A stretch of 64,000 bases of DNA from Pelagihabitans sp963710535 (GTDB lineage: Bacteria > Bacteroidota > Bacteroidia > Flavobacteriales > Flavobacteriaceae), in the NCBI GenBank assembly GCA_963710535.1, contig CAVQAW010000003.1, positions 186,001 to 250,000 on the forward strand. Reading direction: 5' to 3'. Both the position numbers and the translations under genes were made by a program. Shown here in pieces: positions 7,999 to 17,464 of this stretch. Below the pieces are notes generated by a model, which saw only the letters and a list, made by a program, of their open reading frames with translations, did no database searches and had not been told where the DNA came from. Position 1 is the stretch's first letter. Each line of letters opens with the position of its first letter.

Positions 7999-10394
7999 TT
8001 AGAATTTCCACCATTTCTTGGTACTCTTACCGTAACCATAGCCATAGTTGCCGCCATAGCCCAAATTGGAATCCTTAACTCCGTTTACGACAAACGACAA
8101 GCCTCTCAATTTACCCTCCGCTTTAAGTCTGAGCGGGAAATCGATTACTTTGGTTTCTGTCACACCAGCGCGAAGCACATAGATGATATGATCTGCATAT
8201 TCGCTGATCAAGAGCGTATCGGTAACCACCATCAAGGGTGCCGTGTCAACAACAACATAATCATATTTGAGGGACATTTCCTCCAATAAAGAACCCATTC
8301 GTTCGCTCATCAACAATTCCGAAGGATTGGGTGGGATTTTTCCAGAGTAGATGACATCAATGGTATTGGTATGCACCAATAACGGATTGATGATGTCTTT
8401 AGAAGAGAGGGTTTTATCATACAAATACTCGGTAAGCCCTGCATCTCTGGTCTCTACCCTGTTGCTTTCCAAGTTTGTCAACATCATAATTGGTAAAAAA
8501 TGCGTAAAACTTTGGATTTCTGATATCTGCACCAATCAATAATACCTTTTTGTCTGTATTGGAAAATATCAAGGAAAGATTTGACGCAATAAATGTTTTA
8601 CCCTCGCCCGGAACACTGGAAGTAACAAAGATTATATTGTTTCTTCCACTTTTGGATTTGATCAAGTAATCTAGATTGGTACGCAAAATCCTCATGGATT
8701 CACCCAAAACAGAGCGATCTTCTTTGCGCACCAATTGAGCTTCCTTTTTGCCAAGTCGAGGCAATTCGGCCAGCACCGGTATATCCATAACCAGTTTATC
8801 CAACAATGCTTTGTTATGGATTTTATTATCCAAAAGATCATGTCCATAAATAATGGAAAATGGAATCAACAAGTCCTAAGAATAATGAAGCCAAATAGAT
8901 TAGAGGCTTTTTAGGGCTCACCGGTAGCTCATCGACCAGATAGGCACTGATCAACAATATCAGATTTCGCAGGACTTGAGGCAGCAGTAATTTGAGATTC
9001 CTCCCTTTTTTGCAATAAATATAGGTATAGTGATTCCGTAGTTTGTTGTTGTCTTGTAATATCCCGTAACTGTCTTGAATTTTTTGGGGCTGAATAAATG
9101 GTGGAATTGATCCTTGCCATTTGGCCGGACAGACTGTTGACCTGCATGCCCAGGTTACGTTCCATACTCCCTAAACTGGATTTCATGCTCTCCTTCAGCG
9201 AATTCAATTGCTGATCCAAATTAACGATGATCGGGTTTCTTTCATCGGCACTTTTGAGCAATCTGTTTCTTTCCAAAACCAATTCATTGTACTTGGCAGT
9301 CGTATTGGCAATGGTTGGGTCTGCCAATCCCAACGTTTGAAGGCAAAACCTCATAGCCACTTTCTCCAGAAACATATTCCTTCATGCCCTGCGCAATATT
9401 CAATTGGGTTTTGGCATTTTCCAGTTCTTGCCGATTGGCGGCACCCACATTCAAGGCAATATTGGTTTCGGTAGCCACATCGGATATGCCTTTGGTCGTC
9501 ATTAAATCTTCGGCACTTTGATCCACAGATGTTAAATTGGAAGAAATCAAGCTGAATTCGGTCATCGATAAAATCAGAGGTTTTGTCGGCAATGATCTGT
9601 TTGTCCTCAATGGCGTTCTTGTTATAGGTGTAAATAAATTAGCGATAATATCAATTGCTTTTTGTTGTAATGGGATCGTTCAGGGATATGTTAACAATAT
9701 TTGACAATTCCTTGGCCGGCGAAACCATATTATTTCTTTGTAAATTTCTGCGACAACAAAAATCGGTTCAATCGACACACTGTATTTTTTCATTCTTATA
9801 CTTATCAAAATAGTCGCATATTTGGGGTAATCACAATATCTCCTATTGGCGTAGGTATGTTTTTCCCATAAGAATAGACTTTAACGGGATCGTCGCGCTT
9901 TAAACTGATAACCGAAACTTGTATCCGATGATCAGCTCTATGAAAAATTCGAAATTTCGATTGATCAATAATAGAGTCGTTGGCAATGAAATTGATCTTT
10001 ATGGGCCTATTTTTATAAATTTCAGACGATTCTTAACATTCCCCAGTAACGGTGAACCCTGACATTAAGCTTTAAGGTTTTTAGCAACCTCCAAAAAATT
10101 GGATCGTGAATTTAATATTTCAATTTCATCATCAACCTTATTTTTTATACCCCCGAAGAGATTCAAGATCTTGAAATGCTGCAAGTTCCGAAGAGGAATT
10201 TTTATCTTCCAAAATTTGTATTTTGGCCTTGGCCGCATACTGTGGCGTAGCATATCTGAATATATACATATCCCAACATTAATGCAATGAAATGCGGAGA
10301 AAGACAAACCATTTCCAGTGCTTGGTATAATTTGGAAATGACATCCTTTAAATCCAAATTATCATTGGATAAGTATCTTGGAATTCGTTACCAT
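7999..10394 (-). pseudogene. Wzc-like polysaccharide co-polymerase / BY-kinase, many frameshifts
   Basis: Conceptual joining of frames gives a roughly 800-residue inner-membrane Wzc. It has an N-terminal chain-length-determinant segment (LDLKDVISKLYQ near 10370), a periplasmic coiled coil (9000-9600), a second membrane helix (LIYLASLFLGLLIPF near 8880), then the kinase. The kinase has Walker A SSVPGEGKT (about 8610), Walker A' VLLIGADIRNPK (about 8540), Walker B YVVVDTAP (about 8240) and a C-terminal tyrosine cluster (YGGNYGYGYG). Breaks I can place are near 8460, 8875, 8930 and 9350, with about eight more between 9600 and 10390. Those I resolved are +1 insertions. Conserved motifs are preserved between breaks, so sequencing error is plausible. 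The ATG at 10394 is my best start. Confidence 0.85.
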
Positions 10395-10432
10395 ATATTG
10401 AAAATTATTATTTGGAAAAAAGATTTATTGAG

Positions 10433-11214
10433 CTAATTTAGTTTCTTGTAATGATAAGTACTGTATGAAGTTATAAGCACCGATGCAATCGAGACCCAAA
10501 TGGAGGCCCTGTTGTCCAGAGCAGATGAAGTAACCGCAGATTGGTTGGGCTCTACATAAACGACATCATTCTGGCTTAAATAATAAGCAGGGGAATTCAA
10601 CGATTCCTTTTTGGTCAAATCCACTCTGTGTATATACTTTGGTTCCATTAAAGTCTCTGATGACCATCACATTTTTACGTTGACCTTTAATGGTAAGGTC
10701 ATTGGCGAGGCCAATGGCCTCCAAAATTGTGATTTGTTCCCCATTAACTGGATAAGTTCCAGGACGTTGAACTTCTCCCAAAATCGTCACCGTAAAGTTC
10801 TTGAGTCGAATGTTGATTATGGGATCTTTTAAATAAGGCAATGAGTTTTTCCTTTAACAACGTCTTGGTTTCTTCCGGGGTAAGACCTGCTATGTTTACA
10901 GCTCCCAAAACCGGAAAATCAATATCTCCATTTTTGTCGATAATATAATCTATTTGTTCAGGCCTATAACCATCTTCGGAAGCTGCCCGATAAAGGTTGA
11001 AGGGCATGCTGGCCTGCGGATCCAAGGTAGAGACATAAATGCTGACCACGTCATCTATTTTAAATTTATTATTATAGGTATTATTACTAACAATGGTTTC
11101 ATAGTCCGTAGCATTCTGGAAGTAAACGATGTCCTTTTTGGAGGCGCAACCAAAAAGAAAAACAGCCACAAAAAGTAGAATAATATTCCTTGATTTTAAC
11201 AATTTAAGGCCCAT
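10433..11214 (-). CDS. Wza-like outer-membrane polysaccharide export lipoprotein, two frameshifts
   Basis: The joined product is about 260 residues. A lipoprotein signal (LLFVAVFLFGC, cysteine near residue 22, followed by ASKKDIVYFQ) leads to a polysaccharide export (Poly_export) domain (KIDDVVSIYVSTLDPQAS) and an SLBB domain (LKNFTVTILGEVQRPGTYPV). The C-terminal end includes a hydrophobic helix (IWVSIASVLITSYSTY). Wza proteins form the outer-membrane exit channel partnered by Wzc. Two +1 breaks lie near 10840 and 10615. The next gene downstream is wzc, and capD lies 41 bp upstream. The start at 11214 gives a standard signal peptide. Both breaks sit inside conserved stretches, which argues for base-insertion artefacts. 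Confidence 0.88.
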
Positions 11215-11255
11215 TTGAAATTGGTTTAAGGATTTTCAACAAGATTAATGAAATT

Positions 11256-13193
11256 TTATGATTGCACAACCTTTAACGTAGTTTTCTCTACACTTTTTGC
11301 GGTGTCTTTGTTATCCAATTCACAAAATTCCGAGTTCTTGGAAACAAATTCGGGAACAATGGTTTTCATCAATTTCACCGTATCCCCATTAAAGAACATA
11401 TTGTTGATACAAAGTTCGTCAATTTTAGAGCGGACAAAAGCGTAATCCAATTCCCTGACCTTGCTTATCTTTATTTTTTTATGATAGGTGGGCAGGGTAT
11501 TCTCGCCATTGGCCAATAATTCTTCGAAAAGTTTTTCGCCCGGCCTCAAACCAGTAATTTTTATATTGATGTCTTCAGGATAGTTGAGACCTGAAAGTTT
11601 GATCATATTCTTGGCCAAGTCGTAAATCTTGACCGATTCGCCCATATCGAAAATAAAGATTTCTCCTCCTTCACCCATGGCGCCAGCTTCCAACACCAAT
11701 TGTGATGCCTCAGGAATCGTCATAAAGTAACGTGTAACATCTTTATGGGTCAAGGTCAAAGGCCCACCCATTTCTATCTGTTTTCGAAACAATGGAATAA
11801 CCGACCCGTTCGATCCCAATACATTACCAAACCGGGTGGTAATGAACTTGGTCTTCATCTCTTGCTGGATACAGCTGATATACATCTCTGCGATCCGTTT
11901 ACTTGCACCCATTACATTCGTTGGGTTTACCGCCTTGTCAGTAGAAATGAACACGAATTTATCAACATGATGTGCTACAGATAGATCCGCCACTATTTTG
12001 GTCCCTGCAATGTTGATTTTAATGGCCTCGTAAGGATTATATTCCATTAGCGGCACATGTTTATAAGCCGCTGCATGGAAAACCATATTGGGTTTAAATT
12101 CTTGAAAAATGGCGTTTAACCTATTCTTATCCCTAATATCGCCCACTATCGGAACAAAATTATGGAAGCCGTTCAATTTTAACTCTTGTTGTAGGTCGTA
12201 AAGTGCAGATTCAGCTTGATCGATAATAATAAGCGATTTATATTGATAAGAGCATATTTGCCTCACAATTTCACTCCCTATCGAGCCAGCTCCACCCGTA
12301 ACCAGAACGACCTTATCTATTAATTCCGATTCAATTTTGTTATTTTTAAAGCTGATGGGAGCCCGATCTAAAAGATCCTCGATTTGTACCTGCTTAATTT
12401 GTGATGCCTTCAACTCCCCATTGATCCAATCTTCCACAGGAGGCACAATTTTCACCTGCACCGCAAACTCTACGACGCCTTCGACCAATGCCCTTAATTG
12501 TTTGGGATTGATGTTCTGTATCGAAAAGATAACTTCAGAAATATTGTGTTTTTTAAGAAAATCGCCATTGAGATCATCTTTGTGATACACTTTGACCCCA
12601 TTGATCTGCTTACCCACTTTTTGATTGTCGTTATCGATATAACCCACTACCCTCGACCTGCTTTTCGAGTGATTGGTAATAGCGTTATAGGTCAGTATCC
12701 CGGATTCCCCGGCACCATATATCAATACATTCTTGTTCACTTTTAAATCCCTTACCATATATGTGTTGTATAAGGACTTAAAAATATATCGGGAAGCGGT
12801 CAAGCCAATAAATGCCAACAGGCTATGAATTATAATAATGGAAAGTGGAATGGTAAAATTTTCGATAAAGACGAATTCCCTGTTCACCATGACCATGGTA
12901 ATCATCAAAATACTGGAAAGGCAGATGGCATTAAAAAGCTTGTACACATCAAAGACCCCTGTATGACGAACCACCCCTTTAAAAGATCCAATGATCAAAA
13001 AGGACAATAAGGACACCAATACCACAAAGGGCAATTGCACATATAATTTCTGAACATCAAAATCGAAGGAAAGGTTGAAACGTATACAGTACGACAAAAC
13101 GAATGAAACGCTTACTGTAGACAAATCAATAAACAGAACCAACCATTTGGAAGCGTATCGATTCACATTATTTGTGAGGTAATTTTGAATCAT
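11256..13193 (-). CDS. membrane-bound nucleotide-sugar 4,6-dehydratase (CapD/PglF/WbpM family)
   Basis: This 645-residue enzyme has four or five N-terminal membrane helices (about 17-140), a first nucleotide-binding-like domain (GAGESGILTYN near 160) and a catalytic SDR domain with VTGGAGSIGSEI (298-309). It carries the family-specific STDKAVNPTNVMGASK segment: TDK at 418-420, and methionine 428 where short SDRs have tyrosine, with K432. Members convert UDP-GlcNAc to the 4-keto-6-deoxy sugar, the first step to bacillosamine, QuiNAc or FucNAc derivatives. The start overlaps the aminotransferase stop by 4 bp, which fits sequential steps in one pathway. The gene is intact. Confidence 0.92.
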   Translation of the reverse strand: MIQNYLTNNVNRYASKWLVLFIDLSTVSVSFVLSYCIRFNLSFDFDVQKLYVQLPFVVLVSLLSFLIIGSFKGVVRHTGVFDVYKLFNAICLSSILMITMVMVNREFVFIENFTIPLSIIIIHSLLAFIGLTASRYIFKSLYNTYMVRDLKVNKNVLIYGAGESGILTYNAITNHSKSRSRVVGYIDNDNQKVGKQINGVKVYHKDDLNGDFLKKHNISEVIFSIQNINPKQLRALVEGVVEFAVQVKIVPPVEDWINGELKASQIKQVQIEDLLDRAPISFKNNKIESELIDKVVLVTGGAGSIGSEIVRQICSYQYKSLIIIDQAESALYDLQQELKLNGFHNFVPIVGDIRDKNRLNAIFQEFKPNMVFHAAAYKHVPLMEYNPYEAIKINIAGTKIVADLSVAHHVDKFVFISTDKAVNPTNVMGASKRIAEMYISCIQQEMKTKFITTRFGNVLGSNGSVIPLFRKQIEMGGPLTLTHKDVTRYFMTIPEASQLVLEAGAMGEGGEIFIFDMGESVKIYDLAKNMIKLSGLNYPEDINIKITGLRPGEKLFEELLANGENTLPTYHKKIKISKVRELDYAFVRSKIDELCINNMFFNGDTVKLMKTIVPEFVSKNSEFCELDNKDTAKSVEKTTLKVVQS

Positions 13194-14329
13194 TTAGCTG
13201 TTTTTAAGATAATTTCGGTAATTCTATGCAAGTCTGCTTCTGTCAGATCAGAACCACTGGGAAGACATAACCCGCGTTGAAAAAGATCTTCGGAAACCCC
13301 ATTGACCACATTGTCACATTTGCTGAACACCGGTTGTTTGTGCATTGGTTTCCATAGCGGCCTGCATTCGATGTTCTCATCGGTCAAAGCAAGCCTAATG
13401 GCTTCTCGCATTTCGAGATTTTCGGTCAGTATACAGGTTAACCAACGGTTTGAAAAAAGCCTTTTTGGTTCTTGTAGAAATTCGATTCCTTCTATGCCTT
13501 CCAAAGCATTTTTATAATATTGAAAATTGTTTCTCCTGGCCGCCACACGGTCGTCCAACACCTCCATTTGCCCTCGTCCTATACCCGCTAAAACATTGCT
13601 CAAACGATAATTATAGCCTATCTCGGAGTGTTGATAAAATGGCGCTTCGTCCCGGGCCTGAGTCGCCAAATAAATGGCCTTCTTTTTAATTTCAACATTC
13701 TTGGTGATCAAAGCACCTCCGCCTGAAGTGGTAATGATCTTGTTGCCATTAAAGGACAATACCCCGATATCGCCGAAAGTGCCGCATTTAAGACCGTAGT
13801 AGGCACTACCCATAGCTTCTGCTGCATCTTCAAGAATTGGAATATGGTATTTTTGGGAAATATTTTTTATCTCTTCCACTTTAAATGGCATTCCATACAG
13901 ATGTACCGCAACTATGGCTTTGGGTTTGCGGCCATTGGCAATTGACATCAATATGGCCTCTTCCAAAAGCAAGGGGCACATATTCCATGTGGTTCTCTCG
14001 CTATCCACAAAAACGGGGGTAGCTCCTAAATATTCGATGGGATTCGCCGAAGCTGAAAACGTAAAGCTTTGACATAAAACAATGTCCCCTGCACCGACAC
14101 CCAACAATTTTAATCCGAGATGTATTCCTGCTGTACCAGAACTTAAGGTAGCGGCAAAACTGCCCTCTCCAAGATAATCCGCAATGTTGTCTTCAAAAGC
14201 ACTAACGTTCGGACCTAATGGGGCAATCCAGTTCGACTTAAAAGCATCTTGGACATAAGCAAGTTCCGACCCACTCATATGGGGTGAGGAAAGCCAAATT
14301 TTAGTTTTTATCACTGCTTTCGTACTCAA
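13190..14329 (-). CDS. DegT/DnrJ/EryC1/StrS PLP-dependent sugar aminotransferase (PglE-like)
   Basis: This 379-residue PLP enzyme has the cofactor-binding ILEDAAEAMGS (D168) and catalytic lysine K197 in SFNGNKIITTSGGG. The family transfers an amino group to keto-sugar nucleotides. Its position directly before a CapD/PglF-type dehydratase, with a 4-bp overlap, indicates a UDP-4-amino-4,6-dideoxy-GlcNAc product, the bacillosamine precursor. No sugar acetyltransferase of the PglD type follows in this operon. It is the first gene of the minus-strand operon aminotransferase-capD-wza-wzc. A pair of TCGTTTAA repeats lies about 77-106 bp upstream of the start. The gene is intact. Confidence 0.9.
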   Translation of the reverse strand: MSTKAVIKTKIWLSSPHMSGSELAYVQDAFKSNWIAPLGPNVSAFEDNIADYLGEGSFAATLSSGTAGIHLGLKLLGVGAGDIVLCQSFTFSASANPIEYLGATPVFVDSERTTWNMCPLLLEEAILMSIANGRKPKAIVAVHLYGMPFKVEEIKNISQKYHIPILEDAAEAMGSAYYGLKCGTFGDIGVLSFNGNKIITTSGGGALITKNVEIKKKAIYLATQARDEAPFYQHSEIGYNYRLSNVLAGIGRGQMEVLDDRVAARRNNFQYYKNALEGIEGIEFLQEPKRLFSNRWLTCILTENLEMREAIRLALTDENIECRPLWKPMHKQPVFSKCDNVVNGVSEDLFQRGLCLPSGSDLTEADLHRITEIILKTAK

Positions 14330-14405
14330 AATATTTGGTTTAAGATTTGGATTCTTATGGTAAAATTAACCATTGTTTGTGATTGGCCACAAGAAACTGG
14401 ACTTA

Positions 14406-14435
14406 TTTCGTTTAAGATTTAAATTTCTCGTTTAA
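14406..14435. promoter_or_regulatory. direct repeat TCGTTTAA x2, 20 bp apart
   Basis: Identical TCGTTTAA octamers lie at 14408-14415 and 14428-14435. The 20-bp period puts both on one face of the helix, as expected for a dimeric or LytTR-type regulator. The site is upstream of the minus-strand operon start at 14329, and the same octamer recurs upstream of the galactose-oxidase gene. A regulatory function is inferred. Confidence 0.45.
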
Positions 14436-15013
14436 CGGCCATTTATCTCAAATATCAATATCCTAAGGCCATTTAATTAAAGCCCTTTTGAATATTCTAA
14501 ATCAATTTCTTCATTATTTGTACTTAAATCATCCTTGCGAAAATGCCTTGTCTGAAATGAACAAGATGAAAATAAACACGCTCTTGCTTTATCAATCTAA
14601 AGGATGTTAAGCCTTTAAATAAAGTTTATCAAATCTGGTCAATGCAATAAATTGCCCTGTTTTATGTATAATTTACAACTAAACGCGCTATAAATCAAAG
14701 ACCCTGTTTGTATTTATTTTAACCACTTGGGGTGTTGCGATATCAATCCTTTGAAAATCGTCCTATTCGGCTATACGTACGGAAATTAATTTTCCGCGGT
14801 TTTGTTTCCCCTTTATAAGAATACATGCGATGATTATTACCGTGCAAATTTACATTCGGCAATCGGTCGTGCGCAGCGCCATTAGTTCTTTTATAAATAA
14901 TTTATAAACATTTCATGGTATTTATCAGCATTCCGGACAAATATGCTTCCCAATAATTACTTTTGCAGCCTGAAAAGAAAGTATTGCATTATTTATTGAG
15001 GTTACATCGTCAG

Positions 15014-15069
15014 TTTAATCGATTAAAATTCAGGCTTTATCGTTTAAATTAATTCATCCTGTATAATTA
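15014..15069 (+). promoter_or_regulatory. promoter with paired ATCG repeats upstream of the galactose-oxidase gene
   Basis: TTTAATCGATTAAA (15014-15027) and TTTATCGTTTAAA (15036-15048) have their CG dinucleotides at 15020 and 15041, exactly 21 bp apart. A -7-like TATAATTA follows at 15062-15069, 21 bp after the second CG and about 40 bp before the ATG. The same geometry precedes the two lipoprotein genes at 25960 and 58941. Confidence 0.55.
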
Positions 15070-15109
15070 ACCTTAATTTTGAGCCATTACATTAAAGCCC
15101 AAAATCGCT

Positions 15110-17464
15110 ATGAAGAAAAATTACACGATTCGAATTATTGTTGCTATTGTAATAACTGCAGTCAATATTCAGGGAATATTCTCGCAAAGTCCCGAACAGG
15201 ATGGAGCATGGAGTTCCCCAATTGGATTTGAAATAGTTCCAGTGGCGGCCGCCAATTTGCCAGATGGCCGATTGATTACCTGGGCCTCCAAATTTAGGGA
15301 TACCTATACCGAAATCGAGGATGGTATGACCTTTACGCAAATTTTCAATCCGGCAACCAACTCCACCGAACCCTCTACCGTCACCCAGACCAATCACGAT
15401 ATGTTCTGTCCCGGCATCAACAACTTGCCCGACGGTCGTATCTTGTCGGCGGGAGGTACCAGTAGTGAGCGTACCAGTATTTATGATCCCGTATCCGGGA
15501 CTTGGAGCAGGGCGGCCGACATGAACATCCGTAGGGGATATCAGGGAAACACGACCCTATCCGACGGTTCCGTTTTTACCTTGGGCGGATCTTGGAGTGA
15601 AAGTACAACCATCAACGGAGAAAAGGACGCCGAACTATGGACGCCCGAAACAGGATGGATCTTGTTGCCGGGCATTGAGGGAGAAGATATCTGGAATAAC
15701 AATGATTTGGCCACCGAAGCCAGAGGACTTTACCGTATCGACAACCATCTTTGGTTATGGCAGGCCCCTGATGGAAGAATATTCCATGCCGGTCCCAGTG
15801 AGGAAATGCACTGGATCGAAGTAGCGAACGGTGGATCCATTGTTTCTGCGGGAAACAGAGGCAGCGATACCTATTCGATGAAAGGTACCACCGTGATGTT
15901 CGATATCGGGAAAATTTTAAAAGTAGGCGGGTCCAGATCATATGACAGCGATACCCCCGGCAAAAATACTTCCTTTGTTATTGATATTAACACGGCAACT
16001 GCACAAGTAACCCAAGCTGGCAACATGGCTTTCGAGCGAACCATGCATAACAGTACGGTTCTGCCCAACGGACAAGTGTTGGTGACCGGTGGGATAGATC
16101 ATGCAGAGGTATTCTCCGATACAGGGGCCCAACTTCCAGCCGAATTATTTGACCCGATAACCAATACATGGAGCACCGTAGCGACCATGGCAACACCAAG
16201 AACCTACCATAGTTTGGCCATTTTAATGACCGATGGCCGCGTTTTTGTCGGCGGTGGCGGTCTTTGCGATAATACTCCTGGTTGCGTGAACCATGAAGAT
16301 GCGGAAATTTATAGTCCCCCATATCTTTTCACTACTGGTGGCGCATTGGCCACAAGGCCTACGATAAGTGCGCCTTCCGAAGCTGATTATAATACCGCTA
16401 TTCCGGTTACGGGCAGTACCAACATCAGCGAATTCAGTTTGATCAGGTTTTCCGCAGTAACCCATAGCACCAACAACGAACAAAGAAGAATACCGGTATC
16501 GTTTTCGGGTACAGGAGGAAGTTACGATGTGAACATTCCCGATCGAAATCTATTGCCACCAGGGTATTACATGCTCTTTGCGATAGACGATAACGGCGTT
16601 CCCTCTGTGGCAGAAACCATGAAAATAGGCAATGCCATACCGCTGGAAGACAATCCCAATTTGGTATTGCACCTGGAATTTGAAGAAAATTCCGGATCTA
16701 CGGCTTCCGATAGTTCAATCAATGGCAATGATGCCACCATTTATAACGTCAGCAATAATGGAGCCACCAAAGTTGCCAGCACGACCAACTGGACCTCCGG
16801 ACTATTCGGAGGGGCCATTCAGATGGATGGTTATGAATTCGTCAGTAATACGATTGTGGATGTGCCCTATGACGCTTCCTTTGCCCCTATTGAGAACTCG
16901 GTAACGGTAATGGCATGGGTCAACCGCAGCGACCTCCAATACAATGTTGGGATCATGTCCCATGATTATCCCGCCATGTTCTTCGGCTTCCATAATAGCT
17001 TGTATAAATGGGAGTTCCCGACCGATTCGGGCGGTTCCGTGAATTGTTATGCAGGCTATTCCCCGGCCGATGAATGGGTGCATATCGCCGCCACTTATGA
17101 CGGCACCACTGCCAGACTCTTTGCGAACGGTGTGGAAATCTGCACCCAACTTGCCTCCGGTAACATAGAAATCAATCCTGCCGATCCTAATTTTTCTTCC
17201 TTTACCACTTCTGGTTTTTATGAAAAACGCAGCGTAGCCGAGCTATCGGGCTTAGTGAGCTATACACCTAATGGTAGTGGGGTGACTGACGAAATTACGG
17301 GAAAAATAGATGAGTTAAAAGTTTATAACAAGGCATTGGGCGCGGAAGAGATCAAATTGTTCTACGAATTGGGCGTTGGCCTTCCAGATGTGCCAAATTG
17401 CCCTCCAGGGACCGTCACGGTTGAGTACACGTATTGGTTCTGGTGCATGGATTACCAGCAATAA
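15110..17464 (+). CDS. secreted galactose-oxidase-like copper radical oxidase + LamG domain (N-terminal part of a frameshifted gene)
   Basis: This is the N-terminal 784 residues of a larger protein. After a signal peptide (1-25) comes a seven-bladed kelch domain closely resembling fungal galactose oxidase (family AA5). The active-site residues are all present: C100 (DMFCPG) and Y144 (RRGYQ), which should form the Cys-Tyr radical cofactor, stacking W162 (GGSW), copper ligands Y366 and H367 (RTYHS), and H452 (THSTNNEQRR). A DUF1929 C-terminal cap ends near 507. A LamG/concanavalin-type domain follows (about 518-760). The predicted reaction is primary alcohol to aldehyde with H2O2 release. The frame breaks at about 17440, where removing one T restores EYTYGSGAWITSN into the next segment. 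The fungal enzyme's N-terminal CBM32 is absent. Confidence 0.92.
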   Translation: MKKNYTIRIIVAIVITAVNIQGIFSQSPEQDGAWSSPIGFEIVPVAAANLPDGRLITWASKFRDTYTEIEDGMTFTQIFNPATNSTEPSTVTQTNHDMFCPGINNLPDGRILSAGGTSSERTSIYDPVSGTWSRAADMNIRRGYQGNTTLSDGSVFTLGGSWSESTTINGEKDAELWTPETGWILLPGIEGEDIWNNNDLATEARGLYRIDNHLWLWQAPDGRIFHAGPSEEMHWIEVANGGSIVSAGNRGSDTYSMKGTTVMFDIGKILKVGGSRSYDSDTPGKNTSFVIDINTATAQVTQAGNMAFERTMHNSTVLPNGQVLVTGGIDHAEVFSDTGAQLPAELFDPITNTWSTVATMATPRTYHSLAILMTDGRVFVGGGGLCDNTPGCVNHEDAEIYSPPYLFTTGGALATRPTISAPSEADYNTAIPVTGSTNISEFSLIRFSAVTHSTNNEQRRIPVSFSGTGGSYDVNIPDRNLLPPGYYMLFAIDDNGVPSVAETMKIGNAIPLEDNPNLVLHLEFEENSGSTASDSSINGNDATIYNVSNNGATKVASTTNWTSGLFGGAIQMDGYEFVSNTIVDVPYDASFAPIENSVTVMAWVNRSDLQYNVGIMSHDYPAMFFGFHNSLYKWEFPTDSGGSVNCYAGYSPADEWVHIAATYDGTTARLFANGVEICTQLASGNIEINPADPNFSSFTTSGFYEKRSVAELSGLVSYTPNGSGVTDEITGKIDELKVYNKALGAEEIKLFYELGVGLPDVPNCPPGTVTVEYTYWFWCMDYQQ

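Larger units (their letters stand above)
14330..15109. other. 780-bp divergent regulatory region
   Basis: No credible gene is seen. The region separates the minus-strand EPS export operon from the plus-strand galactose-oxidase gene. It holds two pairs of 20-21-bp-spaced repeats (14406-14435 and 15014-15050, listed separately) and a small palindrome, CGGAAA-TTAAT-TTTCCG, at 14780-14796. The rest is AT-rich without visible RNA structure. Confidence 0.6.

Noticed and set aside
7999..11214. Programmed frameshifting as an explanation for wzc/wza
   Set aside because: The breaks are too many, at unrelated sequences without a shared slippery heptamer or downstream structure.
12337..12746. Plus-strand open frames inside the capD gene
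   Set aside because: Antisense shadows of an intact, strongly conserved gene.
17376..17440. Possible separate start of the Ig-repeat protein (MAFQMCQ)
   Set aside because: These codons overlap the LamG domain end in another frame; removing one T at about 17440 fuses the two parts cleanly, so it is one gene.
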